A stretch of DNA of 8,389 bases from an uncultured Candidatus Melainabacteria bacterium (GCA_946186335.1 CAMHMW010000075.1:1-8389); one strand, 5' to 3'; numbered from the stretch's first letter, positions 1-6,957 are shown. Program-made: numbers and translations. The notes: generated by a model not told the origin, from the letters alone.

Positions 1-232
1 TGACGGCTTGCCCTTAAATCAAGATGCCTATAACAGCGGTAAAGATGCGTTTTTATTAACCCGCAAAGACGGTTATGTTGACAGAGATGAACTGTATCAA
101 TTAATCAAAGACAGTTTTAAACTTGTAAACGGAAAAGAAATTACGGATGAAGAAATTTCGAAAATGACTGTCAGAGAGGCAATTGATTTGGTCATAGAAT
201 ATCTGGACCAAAAACAAACTCCCCAAAAATGA
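1..232 (+). CDS. C-terminal fragment of an unrecognised protein (5' end outside window)
   Basis: The reading frame is open from the left edge to a TGA at 230-232, so only about the last 77 residues are visible. A TTG at position 8 could be read as a start, but it has no room for a ribosome binding site and the frame is already open before it, so I treat the gene as truncated by the window. The fragment is hydrophilic and probably helical. Around residues 15-35 it reads TRKDGYVDRDEL, which resembles the second half of an EF-hand loop (D-G-x-V-x-x-x-E) but lacks the first two calcium-ligand acidic residues, so calcium binding is not supported. It ends in a charged helix (EAIDLVIEYLDQK). I do not recognise the family. 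It converges on tsf with only 34 bp between the two stop codons, and its last codons form part of the terminator stem at 215-240. Confidence 0.7.
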   Translation, partial: DGLPLNQDAYNSGKDAFLLTRKDGYVDRDELYQLIKDSFKLVNGKEITDEEISKMTVREAIDLVIEYLDQKQTPQK

Positions 233-240
233 GGAGTTTG
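210..240 (-). terminator. Rho-independent terminator of rpsB-tsf, overlapping the convergent gene's 3' end
   Basis: CAAACTCC (215-222) and GGAGTTTG (233-240) form a perfect 8-bp stem with a 10-nt loop. Read on the minus strand, the stem is followed by five T residues (complement of 210-214), placing it 27 bp after the tsf stop codon. On the plus strand the stem includes the TGA stop of the first gene and is followed by GCCTAAAATTTT, a poorer U-tract, so termination of the plus-strand gene here would be weaker. Confidence 0.75.
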
Positions 241-266
241 CCTAAAATTTTAAATTTATTTGCTTA

Positions 267-1133
267 TTAGTTACCGCCAACCTGAGCCATAACTTCTTCT
301 GCAAAGTTGTCCTGACGTTTTTCAAGACCTTCACCCAATTCCCATCTTGTGAAGGCTTTAATTGTTAATTTGCCTTCAATAAGCTGAGCGATTGTTTGGT
401 TAGGATCTTTAACAAACGGTTGTTCAAGTAAGCATCTTTCAGCCATTAATTTGTTTACACGACCTTCAACAATTTTTGCTCTGATGTTTTCAGGTTTTTT
501 CAACAAATCTTCTTTACCCATTTCAATTCTTGTTTCTTCATCTATTTCAGATTGAGGAATTTCTGCACGGGATACGAATTTCGGTGCTGATGATGCGATG
601 TGTAAGCAGATGTCGTTCATAAGTTCAGCATCTTTTTTATCAGTGCTTAACAAAACACCGATTTTACCGTTGTGGATGTATGATGCAACAGCGCCTTCAT
701 ATCTTACAAATCTTCTTACGGTAATTTTTTCACCGATAGATGCGATTTTTTCTTTCAAAGCATCACCGATTACTTTACCGCAATCAGGACATGTTGAATT
801 TAAGAAAGCATCAACGTCTGCAGGATTTAATTCAGCAACGTGTTTTGCCATTTTTGAAGTTAATGTTTTGAAATCGTCATTTTTTGCAACGAAGTCTGTT
901 TCGCAGTTAACTTCAATTAAAGCACCGCAGGAATCATCAACGAATGAGTCAACTCTGCCTTCTGCTGCAATTCTGCCCATTTTCTTTTCAGCAGAAGCAA
1001 TACCTTTTTGACGTAATACTTCAGCTGCTTTATCCATATCTCCGTCAGCTTCAACAAGTGCTTTTTTTGCATCCATCATGCCTGCGCCTGTTTTGTCACG
1101 GAGTTCTTTTACCATTTGAGCCGTAATATTCAT
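267..1133 (-). CDS. tsf: Translation elongation factor Ts
   Basis: EF-Ts is the cytoplasmic nucleotide exchange factor that releases GDP from EF-Tu during translation elongation. The 288-residue protein has the usual bacterial long-form length. Residues 1-55 are the N-terminal UBA-like domain (VKELRDKTGAGMMDAKKAL). The EF-Tu contact motif TDFVAKNDDF is at 79-88. The two core subdomains follow, with GAVASYIHNGKIGVLL near 147-162, and the C-terminal module ends in LGEGLEKRQDNFAEEV. The ATG at 1131-1133 has AAGGAG nine bases upstream (complement of 1143-1148), which fixes the start. It lies 35 bp downstream of rpsB in the conserved rpsB-tsf order and is presumably co-transcribed from the promoter at 2105-2132. 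An oddity is a C-P-D-C pair at residues 115-118, in the stretch between the two core subdomains. Confidence 0.98.
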   Translation of the reverse strand: MNITAQMVKELRDKTGAGMMDAKKALVEADGDMDKAAEVLRQKGIASAEKKMGRIAAEGRVDSFVDDSCGALIEVNCETDFVAKNDDFKTLTSKMAKHVAELNPADVDAFLNSTCPDCGKVIGDALKEKIASIGEKITVRRFVRYEGAVASYIHNGKIGVLLSTDKKDAELMNDICLHIASSAPKFVSRAEIPQSEIDEETRIEMGKEDLLKKPENIRAKIVEGRVNKLMAERCLLEQPFVKDPNQTIAQLIEGKLTIKAFTRWELGEGLEKRQDNFAEEVMAQVGGN

Positions 1134-1168
1134 TATTTTTTTCTCCTTCTTTTATTTGAAGTATTTAA

Positions 1169-1963
1169 TTATTCTTCAACTTTAACTTCTTCTGTTGTTT
1201 CAACAGCAGATTCTTCTGCAACACCTGCATCTTCTGCCGTTATTTTTTCAATTTTCTTGGAAGTGTTTGCTTTTGCTTCTCTGAGTTGCTTTCCTTCCAA
1301 AACAGCGTCAGCAAGTTTTGAAGTAATTAATTTAATAGATCTGATAGCATCATCATTACCCGGAATTATATAGTTGATACCATCGGGATCAGCGTTTGTA
1401 TCAGCAAGACAAATAACAGGTATGCCGAGTTTGTTTGCTTCTTTGATGGCAATTTCTTCTTTTGTCTGGTCAACGATAAAGATTACATCCGGCAATCCTC
1501 TCATCTCTTTGATACCGCCCAAGGTTTTTGACAATTTTGTGAGTTGTCTGTTCAACTGAGCGACTTCCTTTTTCGGAAGTTTGTCAACATAACCGTTGCT
1601 GATAAATTCTTCAAGTTCTTTTAATTTGTTAACTCTGCCTCTTATAGTTTCAAAGTTAGTCAACATGCCGCCTAACCATCTGCGGTTAATGTAGTATGCA
1701 CCTGCTCTTTTTGCTTCCTCAGCAACAACTTCTGCTGCCTGTTTTTTTGTACCTACAAAAAGAACATTTCTTCCTTTTGCTGCATAATCTCTTACAAGTT
1801 CATAAGCAGCGTCTAACAAATCGGTAGTTTTTCTCAAATCGATAACATAAATACCGTTTCTTGCACCGTAAATATACGGTTTCATTTTAGGGTTCCATCT
1901 TTGTGTTTGGTGTCCGAAGTGTACACCTGCTTCCAAAAGTTCAATCATAGATGCTGTTGGCAT
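1169..1963 (-). CDS. rpsB: 30S ribosomal protein S2
   Basis: S2 (uS2) binds late to the 30S subunit at the head-body junction and helps recruit S1 where S1 is present. The 264-residue protein shows family signatures in order: LLEAGVHFGHQTQRWNPKM at 9-27, VGTKKQAAE at 70-78, NRRWLGGMLTNF at 93-104, and GLPDVIFIVD followed by GIPVICLADTNADPD at 180-194. About 30 C-terminal residues (from around 235) form a low-complexity acidic tail rich in E, A, V and T, beyond the conserved fold. The ATG at 1961-1963 has AAAGGAG eight bases upstream (complement of 1971-1977). It is first in the rpsB-tsf operon and is preceded by a structured leader, suggesting feedback control by S2 itself. Confidence 0.98.
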   Translation of the reverse strand: MPTASMIELLEAGVHFGHQTQRWNPKMKPYIYGARNGIYVIDLRKTTDLLDAAYELVRDYAAKGRNVLFVGTKKQAAEVVAEEAKRAGAYYINRRWLGGMLTNFETIRGRVNKLKELEEFISNGYVDKLPKKEVAQLNRQLTKLSKTLGGIKEMRGLPDVIFIVDQTKEEIAIKEANKLGIPVICLADTNADPDGINYIIPGNDDAIRSIKLITSKLADAVLEGKQLREAKANTSKKIEKITAEDAGVAEESAVETTEEVKVEE

Positions 1964-1977
1964 CGGTTTTCTCCTTT

Positions 1978-2100
1978 ATATTAATGTATTGTACTACGGG
2001 AAACACTGTCCCATCAGGGTAATCAAACAACTTGTACCGTTTAGGGACATTTATATTTATCCCCCGACTAGGGCAAAGCCTATCGGACCAGTGTATCCGT
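1978..2100 (-). promoter_or_regulatory. Structured 5' leader of rpsB (candidate S2 autoregulatory leader)
   Basis: The predicted rpsB transcript begins near 2098-2100, leaving about 135 nt before the start codon. A closing helix can form between the first bases (ACGG, complement of 2097-2100, then ACACTG, complement of 2089-2094) and a distal arm (CAGTGT, complement of 2003-2008, then CCGT, complement of 1996-1999), with a 2x3 internal loop. Inside it three mutually compatible hairpins can form: 2064-2086 (CCGA/TCGG extended by TAGGC/GCCcTA), 2044-2063 (GGGA/TCCC) and 2010-2019 (CCC-TGAT-GGG). The architecture ends about 20 bases before the Shine-Dalgarno. S2 leaders are known in several bacterial groups; assigning this one to S2 binding is an inference from position and structure. 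Confidence 0.6.
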
Positions 2101-2104
2101 TAAC

Positions 2105-2132
2105 ATCATACAATAAACATGAACTTTTGCAA
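2105..2132 (-). promoter_or_regulatory. Sigma-70-type promoter of rpsB-tsf
   Basis: On the minus strand a -35 TTGCAA (2127-2132) and a -10 TATGAT (2105-2110) are separated by 16 bp, four and five matches to the consensus hexamers. The predicted start site, about seven bases downstream near 2098, coincides with the first bases of the closing helix of the leader, which supports the assignment. No terminator hairpin is visible between the ligase stop codon (2157) and this promoter, so read-through from the upstream operon is possible. Confidence 0.75.
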
Positions 2133-2156
2133 ATTTTTATGAAATAAAACTTAAAA

Positions 2157-3830
2157 CTAATTCAAAGCCAAAGTTTCTTCTTTTACGATATTTCGTTTAA
2201 CTTTGTTTGTAGAAGTTCTCGGAAGCGGTTTCTTTCTCACAATTATATTTACCGGTCGTTTGTATGGAGCAAGTTGAACGGAAAGTTCTTTTACTTCTTT
2301 AACTATAAAAGACTGCAATTCATCTTCATCCGAAAAACGCTCCAGAATTTGTTGTGTCGGCACGATAACCGTCATAATTTCTTCCGTACCGTCCTTTGCT
2401 CCCGTCTTTCTTGTTGCTCCGAATACGCATATCTCCGCAAAATTCGGATTGTTTTCAAGTACGGTTTCAACTTCTTCGGGGAAAACTTTTTTACCGCCTG
2501 ACAGAACAATCATATTTTTCAGACGACCGGTGATATAGAGTCTGCCATCTTCATCAATTCTTCCCTTATCCCCAGTGTGTAACCAGCCGTCAGGTTCTAA
2601 AACCTCCGCTGTCTTTTCGGGGTTATTATAGTACCCTTTCATTACAGAAGGACCTTTTACGAGCAGTTCACCGGTGTCGGGGTCAATTTTTGCATCATAA
2701 GAATCCAAAATTGGTCCGACAGATGCAAGTTTTCTGTCATCTCCTCTGTCCATTGAAATAACAGGGCTGGTTTCTGATAAGCCGTAACCTTGGAAGATTT
2801 TTATACCTATTCTTTCAAAAAATTCGCCGATAGCAGGGTCAAGCGGTGCGCCTCCTGCGATAAATCCGTAGAAGTTTCCGCCGAATTTTGCCAGAATACT
2901 TCTGAACAATTGACGTCTGATAGAGTAATCGGTTATGTATTCCGCAGCCGCATAAGATTTTTCAAACAATGATTTTTCATCATCAGACCACGAACGAATA
3001 TCCGCTTCGATGGTTGTTTTTAAAAGTTTCAAAAATGCAGGTACAACAATCATGAAATCAATTTTCTTTTCTCTCATATCTGCTAAGACATCATTCGGTT
3101 TCAAACTCTGAGGATAATAAATTGATGAGCCTCTGTTTAAAAACGCCGCAAAACCGACCGTCAGTTCAAACAAATGGTTCATCGGCAAAATTGACAAAAG
3201 ATTTACGCATTCTGACGGTAAAATTTCGGGTAAAACCTTTGACATTTCAAGAACCTGAGTAATCATATTCCCAAAAGTCGTCTGAACCCCCTTTGGCGCT
3301 CCAGTTGTTCCTGATGTATAGATTATCAGAGCGGTATCTTTAAGTGAACGGTGACGCCATCTGCAATCTCCCTCAGACTGAATATTATACAGACTCGGGT
3401 ATTTGCTGTCCGTTCTGGGTTCGTCCATTATGATGATGTGTTCGATAGATGGAATACGTTTTTGCAATTCAACTGCTTTTTCCAAATTTGCCTGAGAAAC
3501 CGTCATAACTTTCGGCTGACAATTTGAAAGTATTGATTCCAATTCGTATAATGTGAGTTTATTATCCAACGGAACTGTTATCAGTCCAGAAATAACGGAG
3601 CCAAAAAGGCATGCACCCATTTCAGGCATGGATTCGGATAAGATAGCAAGTTTATCACCTTTTTGCAGTTGTAATTCGTGAATTAAATAACTTGCCAACT
3701 GTTTGGTCAACAATCCCAAACCTTTATATGTCAATTCTTTCCAGCCGTATCTGTTTCTTTTTCCAAGAGCAATTCTTTCTCCGTATAATTTAGTGTTAAC
3801 ATCAAGTCTGTATAGTACATTCTCTTTCAT
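2157..3830 (-). CDS. AMP-forming long-chain acyl-CoA (or acyl-ACP) ligase
   Basis: This is an ANL-superfamily adenylating enzyme that activates a fatty acid with ATP to an acyl-adenylate and then transfers it to a thiol, most likely CoA. The 557-residue protein (from the ATG at 3828-3830) has all core motifs: the phosphate loop YTSGTTGAPKG from 171, AGGAP at 325, GYGLSET at 348, GWLHTGD ending at 421, the hinge GRLKN at 435, and the C-terminal PRTSTNK with the predicted catalytic lysine at about 543. No signal peptide or membrane segment is evident. The motif set resembles long-chain fatty acid ligases (FadD-like) more than acetyl-CoA synthetases, but the substrate cannot be read from sequence; transfer to ACP is an alternative. 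It follows an acyl-ACP thioesterase by 58 bp, which favours a fatty acid substrate. A longer frame from a TTG at 3908 is less likely because it overlaps the upstream gene and lacks a ribosome binding site. Confidence 0.93.
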   Translation of the reverse strand: MKENVLYRLDVNTKLYGERIALGKRNRYGWKELTYKGLGLLTKQLASYLIHELQLQKGDKLAILSESMPEMGACLFGSVISGLITVPLDNKLTLYELESILSNCQPKVMTVSQANLEKAVELQKRIPSIEHIIIMDEPRTDSKYPSLYNIQSEGDCRWRHRSLKDTALIIYTSGTTGAPKGVQTTFGNMITQVLEMSKVLPEILPSECVNLLSILPMNHLFELTVGFAAFLNRGSSIYYPQSLKPNDVLADMREKKIDFMIVVPAFLKLLKTTIEADIRSWSDDEKSLFEKSYAAAEYITDYSIRRQLFRSILAKFGGNFYGFIAGGAPLDPAIGEFFERIGIKIFQGYGLSETSPVISMDRGDDRKLASVGPILDSYDAKIDPDTGELLVKGPSVMKGYYNNPEKTAEVLEPDGWLHTGDKGRIDEDGRLYITGRLKNMIVLSGGKKVFPEEVETVLENNPNFAEICVFGATRKTGAKDGTEEIMTVIVPTQQILERFSDEDELQSFIVKEVKELSVQLAPYKRPVNIIVRKKPLPRTSTNKVKRNIVKEETLALN

Positions 3831-3843
3831 ATATTTTTGTATT

Positions 3844-3849
3844 CTCCCT
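3844..3849 (-). promoter_or_regulatory. Ribosome binding site deciding the ligase start
   Basis: AGGGAG on the minus strand lies 13 bases upstream of the ATG at 3828-3830. The spacing is a little long, but this is the only Shine-Dalgarno-like site nearby. It supports the 557-residue start over the upstream TTG, and the conserved adenylation domain begins soon after this ATG. Confidence 0.6.
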
Positions 3850-3872
3850 ATCGTATTTATATTTCGGAAAAC

Positions 3873-3878
3873 ATTATA
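3873..3878 (-). promoter_or_regulatory. Extended -10 promoter of the acyl ligase gene
   Basis: The minus strand reads TGTTATAAT, a perfect extended -10 element (TGnTATAAT) with its TATAAT at 3873-3878, in the 58-bp gap after the thioesterase stop. No good -35 hexamer is present (TTACGG with an 18-bp spacer is the best), which is usual for extended -10 promoters. Transcription would start near 3866, giving a leader of about 36 nt. The ligase may therefore be expressed both from this promoter and by read-through from the thioesterase. Confidence 0.55.
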
Positions 3879-3888
3879 ACATAAATAA

Positions 3889-4665
3889 TTATACTGCCGT
3901 AAATTCAATCTTTAAAAGGCAGAGTTCTTCGCCTGTTGCGGCATTTGTCATAAGGTGTTCCGTCATATTATTTTCCCTGTCGTATTTTACTTTTGATATT
4001 ATATCTTCTCCATAAGTTACTTCATGTTTAAAATATATATCCATTGCTTTTATGTTGTTAGTCCTCCTGAAATCGTAGTCCAGAGCCTCTAATGCCCATG
4101 AAATATAGACGGTATTATTCACATGGTTATTTATATCCAAATCGTCATAGCGGACATGGAAAGTTTTTTCAAAATCCGTTTCGTTAATCGGCCTGAGTTT
4201 TTGATATGCCAAATCATCTTCCCTGTCTTCAAAAGCTAAAAATTCAGGAAATTCTTTTTGTATATTTATAACTGATTTGTTTTCAATATCAACGACTACC
4301 CAGCACGATGCCGCTTTTAAAATTCTGTTTCCGGTGGTGTTATCAAAAACTTCAAAATCACGGTAAGCGTTTATTCTTCTGCATCCTCGGCTTTCGGTCA
4401 AAATCTTTATTTCGCTGACATCTGTCGGGAAAGAATCAAATTCAACTCTGTATTTCATTAAAAACCACGCGTATCCCTGTCTTAACAGTTCGCTCCATCC
4501 GTAACGAATGTCGTATTTTTCAATGGCACTTGCCGCAAGTTCCTGCATGTGATTAAAAAATAAAACAGGTTTTATTCTGTGCATACAATCCGCTTCCGCT
4601 ATTGATACCGGATGGGTTGCACAATGAATTACTCTTTCATTTTCTTTTGTTAATAATATTGTCAT
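3889..4665 (-). CDS. Acyl-ACP thioesterase (FatA/FatB-like, double hotdog)
   Basis: The predicted enzyme hydrolyses fatty acyl-ACP to free fatty acid and ACP, ending fatty acid synthesis. Its 258 residues fit the bacterial acyl-ACP thioesterase family of two hotdog domains. The first is roughly residues 10-140, with the central helix FFNHMQELAASAIEKY. The second is roughly 160-258 and carries the signature DLDINNHVNNTVYISW. By analogy with plant FatB, D177, N179, H181 and E215 would be the catalytic and support residues; all four are present at matching spacing (E215 is 34 residues after H181). No transit or signal peptide is seen. The ATG at 4663-4665 has AAGGA eight bases upstream, inside the stop-codon region of the preceding transporter gene, with an 11-bp gap, so the two genes are probably translationally coupled. 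The ligase downstream could re-activate the released acid. Chain-length preference cannot be inferred. Confidence 0.92.
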   Translation of the reverse strand: MTILLTKENERVIHCATHPVSIAEADCMHRIKPVLFFNHMQELAASAIEKYDIRYGWSELLRQGYAWFLMKYRVEFDSFPTDVSEIKILTESRGCRRINAYRDFEVFDNTTGNRILKAASCWVVVDIENKSVINIQKEFPEFLAFEDREDDLAYQKLRPINETDFEKTFHVRYDDLDINNHVNNTVYISWALEALDYDFRRTNNIKAMDIYFKHEVTYGEDIISKVKYDRENNMTEHLMTNAATGEELCLLKIEFTAV

Positions 4666-4673
4666 ATTTATAA

Positions 4674-4678
4674 TCCTT
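4674..4678 (-). promoter_or_regulatory. Thioesterase ribosome binding site overlapping the transporter stop codon
   Basis: AAGGA on the minus strand shares bases with the TAA stop of the upstream transporter gene (4677-4679) and sits eight bases before the thioesterase ATG. This arrangement usually means that ribosomes finishing the first gene help initiation on the second, tying both genes to one transcript. Confidence 0.7.
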
Positions 4679-6434
4679 ATACAGACATTGGTTCAACTTT
4701 GTATTTTTCTCTGAATTCTTCAACTTTTGAACTAAATTCACCGATGTCGGCTTCTTTTAACTGGTTTTTCAGTATATGTTTAGGTATTGAAACGTTAGCC
4801 GACTGAATTGTATTTGTTGCAATATTAGAGCAATGGTCTGAAATTCTTTCCAAATCGTTCAGAATTTCAGCGTAAACGAACCCTCTTTTAATATGGGCTT
4901 TAGCCGTTTTCACACGTTTAATATGATTTTTCTTTGCAAAGTATGCAATATCATCCACAACCTGCTCCAGCGGTTCAACGTGGTATGCTGATGCAATATC
5001 CTGATAGATGAACGCATTAACGGTAACGTCAAAAACTTCTTTAACCGCATTAACCACCCGTTTTAATTCATCAATTGTATCCGGTGAAAGTGTCCATTCT
5101 TTGGTGTGCATTTTTGTTGCAATATTTAAGATGTGTATTGCGTGGTCAGCAATTTTTTCAAAATCCGAAATCGATAATACGAGTTGTGAAATTCTGCTGC
5201 TGTCTTCTTCCGACAATTCACGTGCCGAAAGTTTTTGTAAAAACGCCTCAAGAGTATCCTGATATTTGTCTATCATAACCTCGTTTCTGTCAATGACTTC
5301 CGCCGCTTTGGGGTTATAGTGTTTGAGCATTTTTACGGAAAGTGTCAGAGTTTCTCTTGTTATTTTTGCCATGGTTCCGGTTGCTTTATAGCATTGAGCA
5401 ACTGCAATTGACGGGTTTAAGAGCAGACGTTCATCAAGAATAACCTCGTGTTCTTCCGTTTTATCTTTAATAACGGTGTTAACAACCTTTAATAAGACCT
5501 TACTGAGCGGAAAACATACAAGGACGGTTACGACATTGTAGGCGGTGTGAACAAGCGCAATCCCGAAGGGATTTGACATACTTGTCAGCGGGTTAACAAG
5601 GTGTATAAATAATTCATACAAAATGAGAAAGGCAATTGCGCCGGTGATGTTAAAAATGATATGCATTGCTGCAACTTTTTTCGCATTTGTATTTACTCCG
5701 ATACTTGATAAAAGGGCTGTTACACATGTTCCGATGTTTTGACCGGCAACAATTGGGGCAGCCACAACATAAGGAATACTTCCCGTCATTGATAAGGCTT
5801 GCAGCATACCGACAGATGCGGCAGAACTCTGAATTACCGCCGTAACTATTAAGCCGACCAATAAGCCCAAAATCGGGTTTCTGAAAAGGGTTAATATATT
5901 TGTGAAATTAGGGTCATGCGCAAGAGGGGACATCGAAGATGACATAAGCCCCATACCGAACATTAATACCGCAAATCCTATCAAAAACGAACCAATTGGC
6001 TTTCTTCTTGAGTAATTATTTTTGGTTGTCATAAGTAAAATTACACCCAAAAGAGCCAAAAGCGGGGAAAACGATTCGGGTTTCAAAAGTCTTAAAAAGA
6101 AGTTTGTGCTTTGAATACCTGACAAACTCAAAATCCAAGAGGTTGCGGTTGTTCCGATGTTTGAACCCAAAGTTATTGCGATGGTCTGCCCGAGTTTCAT
6201 AATACCGGAGTTAACGAATCCGACAAGCATAACCGAAACCGCAGAAGAACTTTGAACAGCAATAGTCATTCCGACACCGACAAGAAAGCCTCTGAGCGGG
6301 CTTGATGTCAGTTGCTCGAGAAGTTTTTCCAGTTTACCGCCGGAAATTTTTTCAAGTCCCGCAGACATTACAATCATTCCGTATAAAAAGAAGGCCAATC
6401 CGCCGCATAGCGTAAATATTGAAAAAATATCCAT
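4677..6434 (-). CDS. Na+/phosphate cotransporter family protein with PhoU-like C-terminal domain
   Basis: This inner-membrane protein belongs to the NptA/YjbB type of the Na+/Pi cotransporter (SLC34-like) family. Its roughly 320 N-terminal residues are membrane-spanning and contain the two inverted Na_Pi_cotrans repeats. The first has Q61-SSSA followed by GSNIGTT at 90-96; the second has Q202-SSAA followed by GQNIGT at 231-236. The QSS motifs are the family's substrate and ion-binding signature. From about residue 345 to 565 the protein is helical and charged, with the shape of a PhoU domain (SDFEKIADHAIHI and LNDLERISDHCSNIA repeats, the metal-site E/D-xx-D pattern). The family is associated with sodium-driven phosphate movement, sometimes as exporters, and direction cannot be told here. 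The ATG at 6432-6434 has a strong GAGGGAGG site seven bases upstream. The gene is first in an apparent operon with the acyl-ACP thioesterase. Confidence 0.93.
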   Translation of the reverse strand: MDIFSIFTLCGGLAFFLYGMIVMSAGLEKISGGKLEKLLEQLTSSPLRGFLVGVGMTIAVQSSSAVSVMLVGFVNSGIMKLGQTIAITLGSNIGTTATSWILSLSGIQSTNFFLRLLKPESFSPLLALLGVILLMTTKNNYSRRKPIGSFLIGFAVLMFGMGLMSSSMSPLAHDPNFTNILTLFRNPILGLLVGLIVTAVIQSSAASVGMLQALSMTGSIPYVVAAPIVAGQNIGTCVTALLSSIGVNTNAKKVAAMHIIFNITGAIAFLILYELFIHLVNPLTSMSNPFGIALVHTAYNVVTVLVCFPLSKVLLKVVNTVIKDKTEEHEVILDERLLLNPSIAVAQCYKATGTMAKITRETLTLSVKMLKHYNPKAAEVIDRNEVMIDKYQDTLEAFLQKLSARELSEEDSSRISQLVLSISDFEKIADHAIHILNIATKMHTKEWTLSPDTIDELKRVVNAVKEVFDVTVNAFIYQDIASAYHVEPLEQVVDDIAYFAKKNHIKRVKTAKAHIKRGFVYAEILNDLERISDHCSNIATNTIQSANVSIPKHILKNQLKEADIGEFSSKVEEFREKYKVEPMSV

Positions 6435-6504
6435 TAAATTGCCTCCCTCGTGTTTGTTATATTTATATTTTTCATAGTTTTACTTCCAAAAGCTACACAC
6501 GAAA

Positions 6505-6533
6505 ATTGTCCTATAAAAATTTAAAATTTTCAA
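6505..6533 (-). promoter_or_regulatory. Candidate promoter of the phosphate transporter operon
   Basis: On the minus strand TTGAAA (6528-6533) is followed after 17 bp by GACAAT (6505-6510), with four matches in the -10. A start near 6498 would give a leader of about 64 nt. The surrounding DNA is very AT-rich and other weak pairs exist, so this is only the best candidate. I see no Pho-box-like direct repeats. Confidence 0.35.
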
Positions 6534-6581
6534 CGATTTTACATTCTATCTTAACAATATATTAAAAGTGTGCATTTCTGC

Positions 6582-6610
6582 TTGCAAAAAATTTTTTTTT
6601 CGGGTTTAAT
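6582..6610 (+). promoter_or_regulatory. Candidate promoter of rpsT
   Basis: TTGCAA (6582-6587), the same -35 hexamer used by the rpsB promoter, is followed after 17 bp by TTTAAT (6605-6610). TAATAA two bases further on is an alternative -10. A run of A and T fills the spacer. The resulting leader would be about 65-70 nt. The -10 is weak, so confidence is moderate at best. Confidence 0.4.
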
Positions 6611-6626
6611 AATGATACTCACATCC

Positions 6627-6658
6627 TCAACGAGTAGTTGCGAAGTCATTAATCGCAA
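6627..6658 (+). promoter_or_regulatory. Hairpins in the rpsT leader (possible control element)
   Basis: TTGCGA (6638-6643) and TCGCAA (6653-6658) make a perfect 6-bp stem ending just before the purine-rich ribosome binding region. A competing 4-bp stem, CAAC-GAGTA-GTTG (6628-6640), uses three of the same bases, so the two cannot form together. S20 is autoregulated in E. coli; a similar role here is only suggested by position. Confidence 0.35.
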
Positions 6659-6684
6659 AAAGAAAAGGAAAGGTAAATTCAATT

Positions 6685-6957
6685 ATGGCAAATATTAAAT
6701 CTGCTAAAAAAAGAGTGTTAATAGCCGAAGCAAACAGACAAAAAAATGTAGCATTCAAATCATCAATTAAAACTGCTTTGAAAAAAGCATTGGAACTTGC
6801 AACTAGTGAAGATAAAGATGCATTGAATGCAGCAATTTCAAAAGCATATCAATTATGTGATAAAGCTGTTGTAAAAGGTATTTTGCACAAAAATACCGCT
6901 GCAAGAAAAAAATCAAGACTTGTTCTTGCAATCAAAAGACTTCAGGCAGACGCTTAA
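6685..6957 (+). CDS. rpsT: 30S ribosomal protein S20
   Basis: S20 (bS20) binds 16S rRNA at the bottom of the 30S body and assists early assembly. The 90-residue protein has normal length and starts with the family signature MANIKSAKKR. It is strongly basic and helical throughout, with NTAARKKSRL near residues 71-80 as the typical C-terminal motif. The ATG is preceded by AAAAGGAAAGGT about 11 bases upstream. It is a single-gene unit, divergent from the transporter gene with 250 bp between them, and ends 25 bp before the perfect palindrome at 6983-7011. Confidence 0.97.
   Translation: MANIKSAKKRVLIAEANRQKNVAFKSSIKTALKKALELATSEDKDALNAAISKAYQLCDKAVVKGILHKNTAARKKSRLVLAIKRLQADA

Noticed and set aside
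598..1011. Plus-strand ORF antisense to tsf
   Set aside because: It is a shadow of the tsf reading frame, with no ribosome binding site and unlikely composition.
1994..2050. Possible 18-codon upstream ORF in the rpsB leader (minus strand, ATG to TAG)
   Set aside because: It has no convincing ribosome binding site and overlaps the paired leader structure; its codons show no coding character.
3831..3908. N-terminal extension of the acyl ligase from a TTG
   Set aside because: It overlaps the thioesterase end, lacks a ribosome binding site, spans the predicted promoter and adds 26 residues that do not resemble the family.
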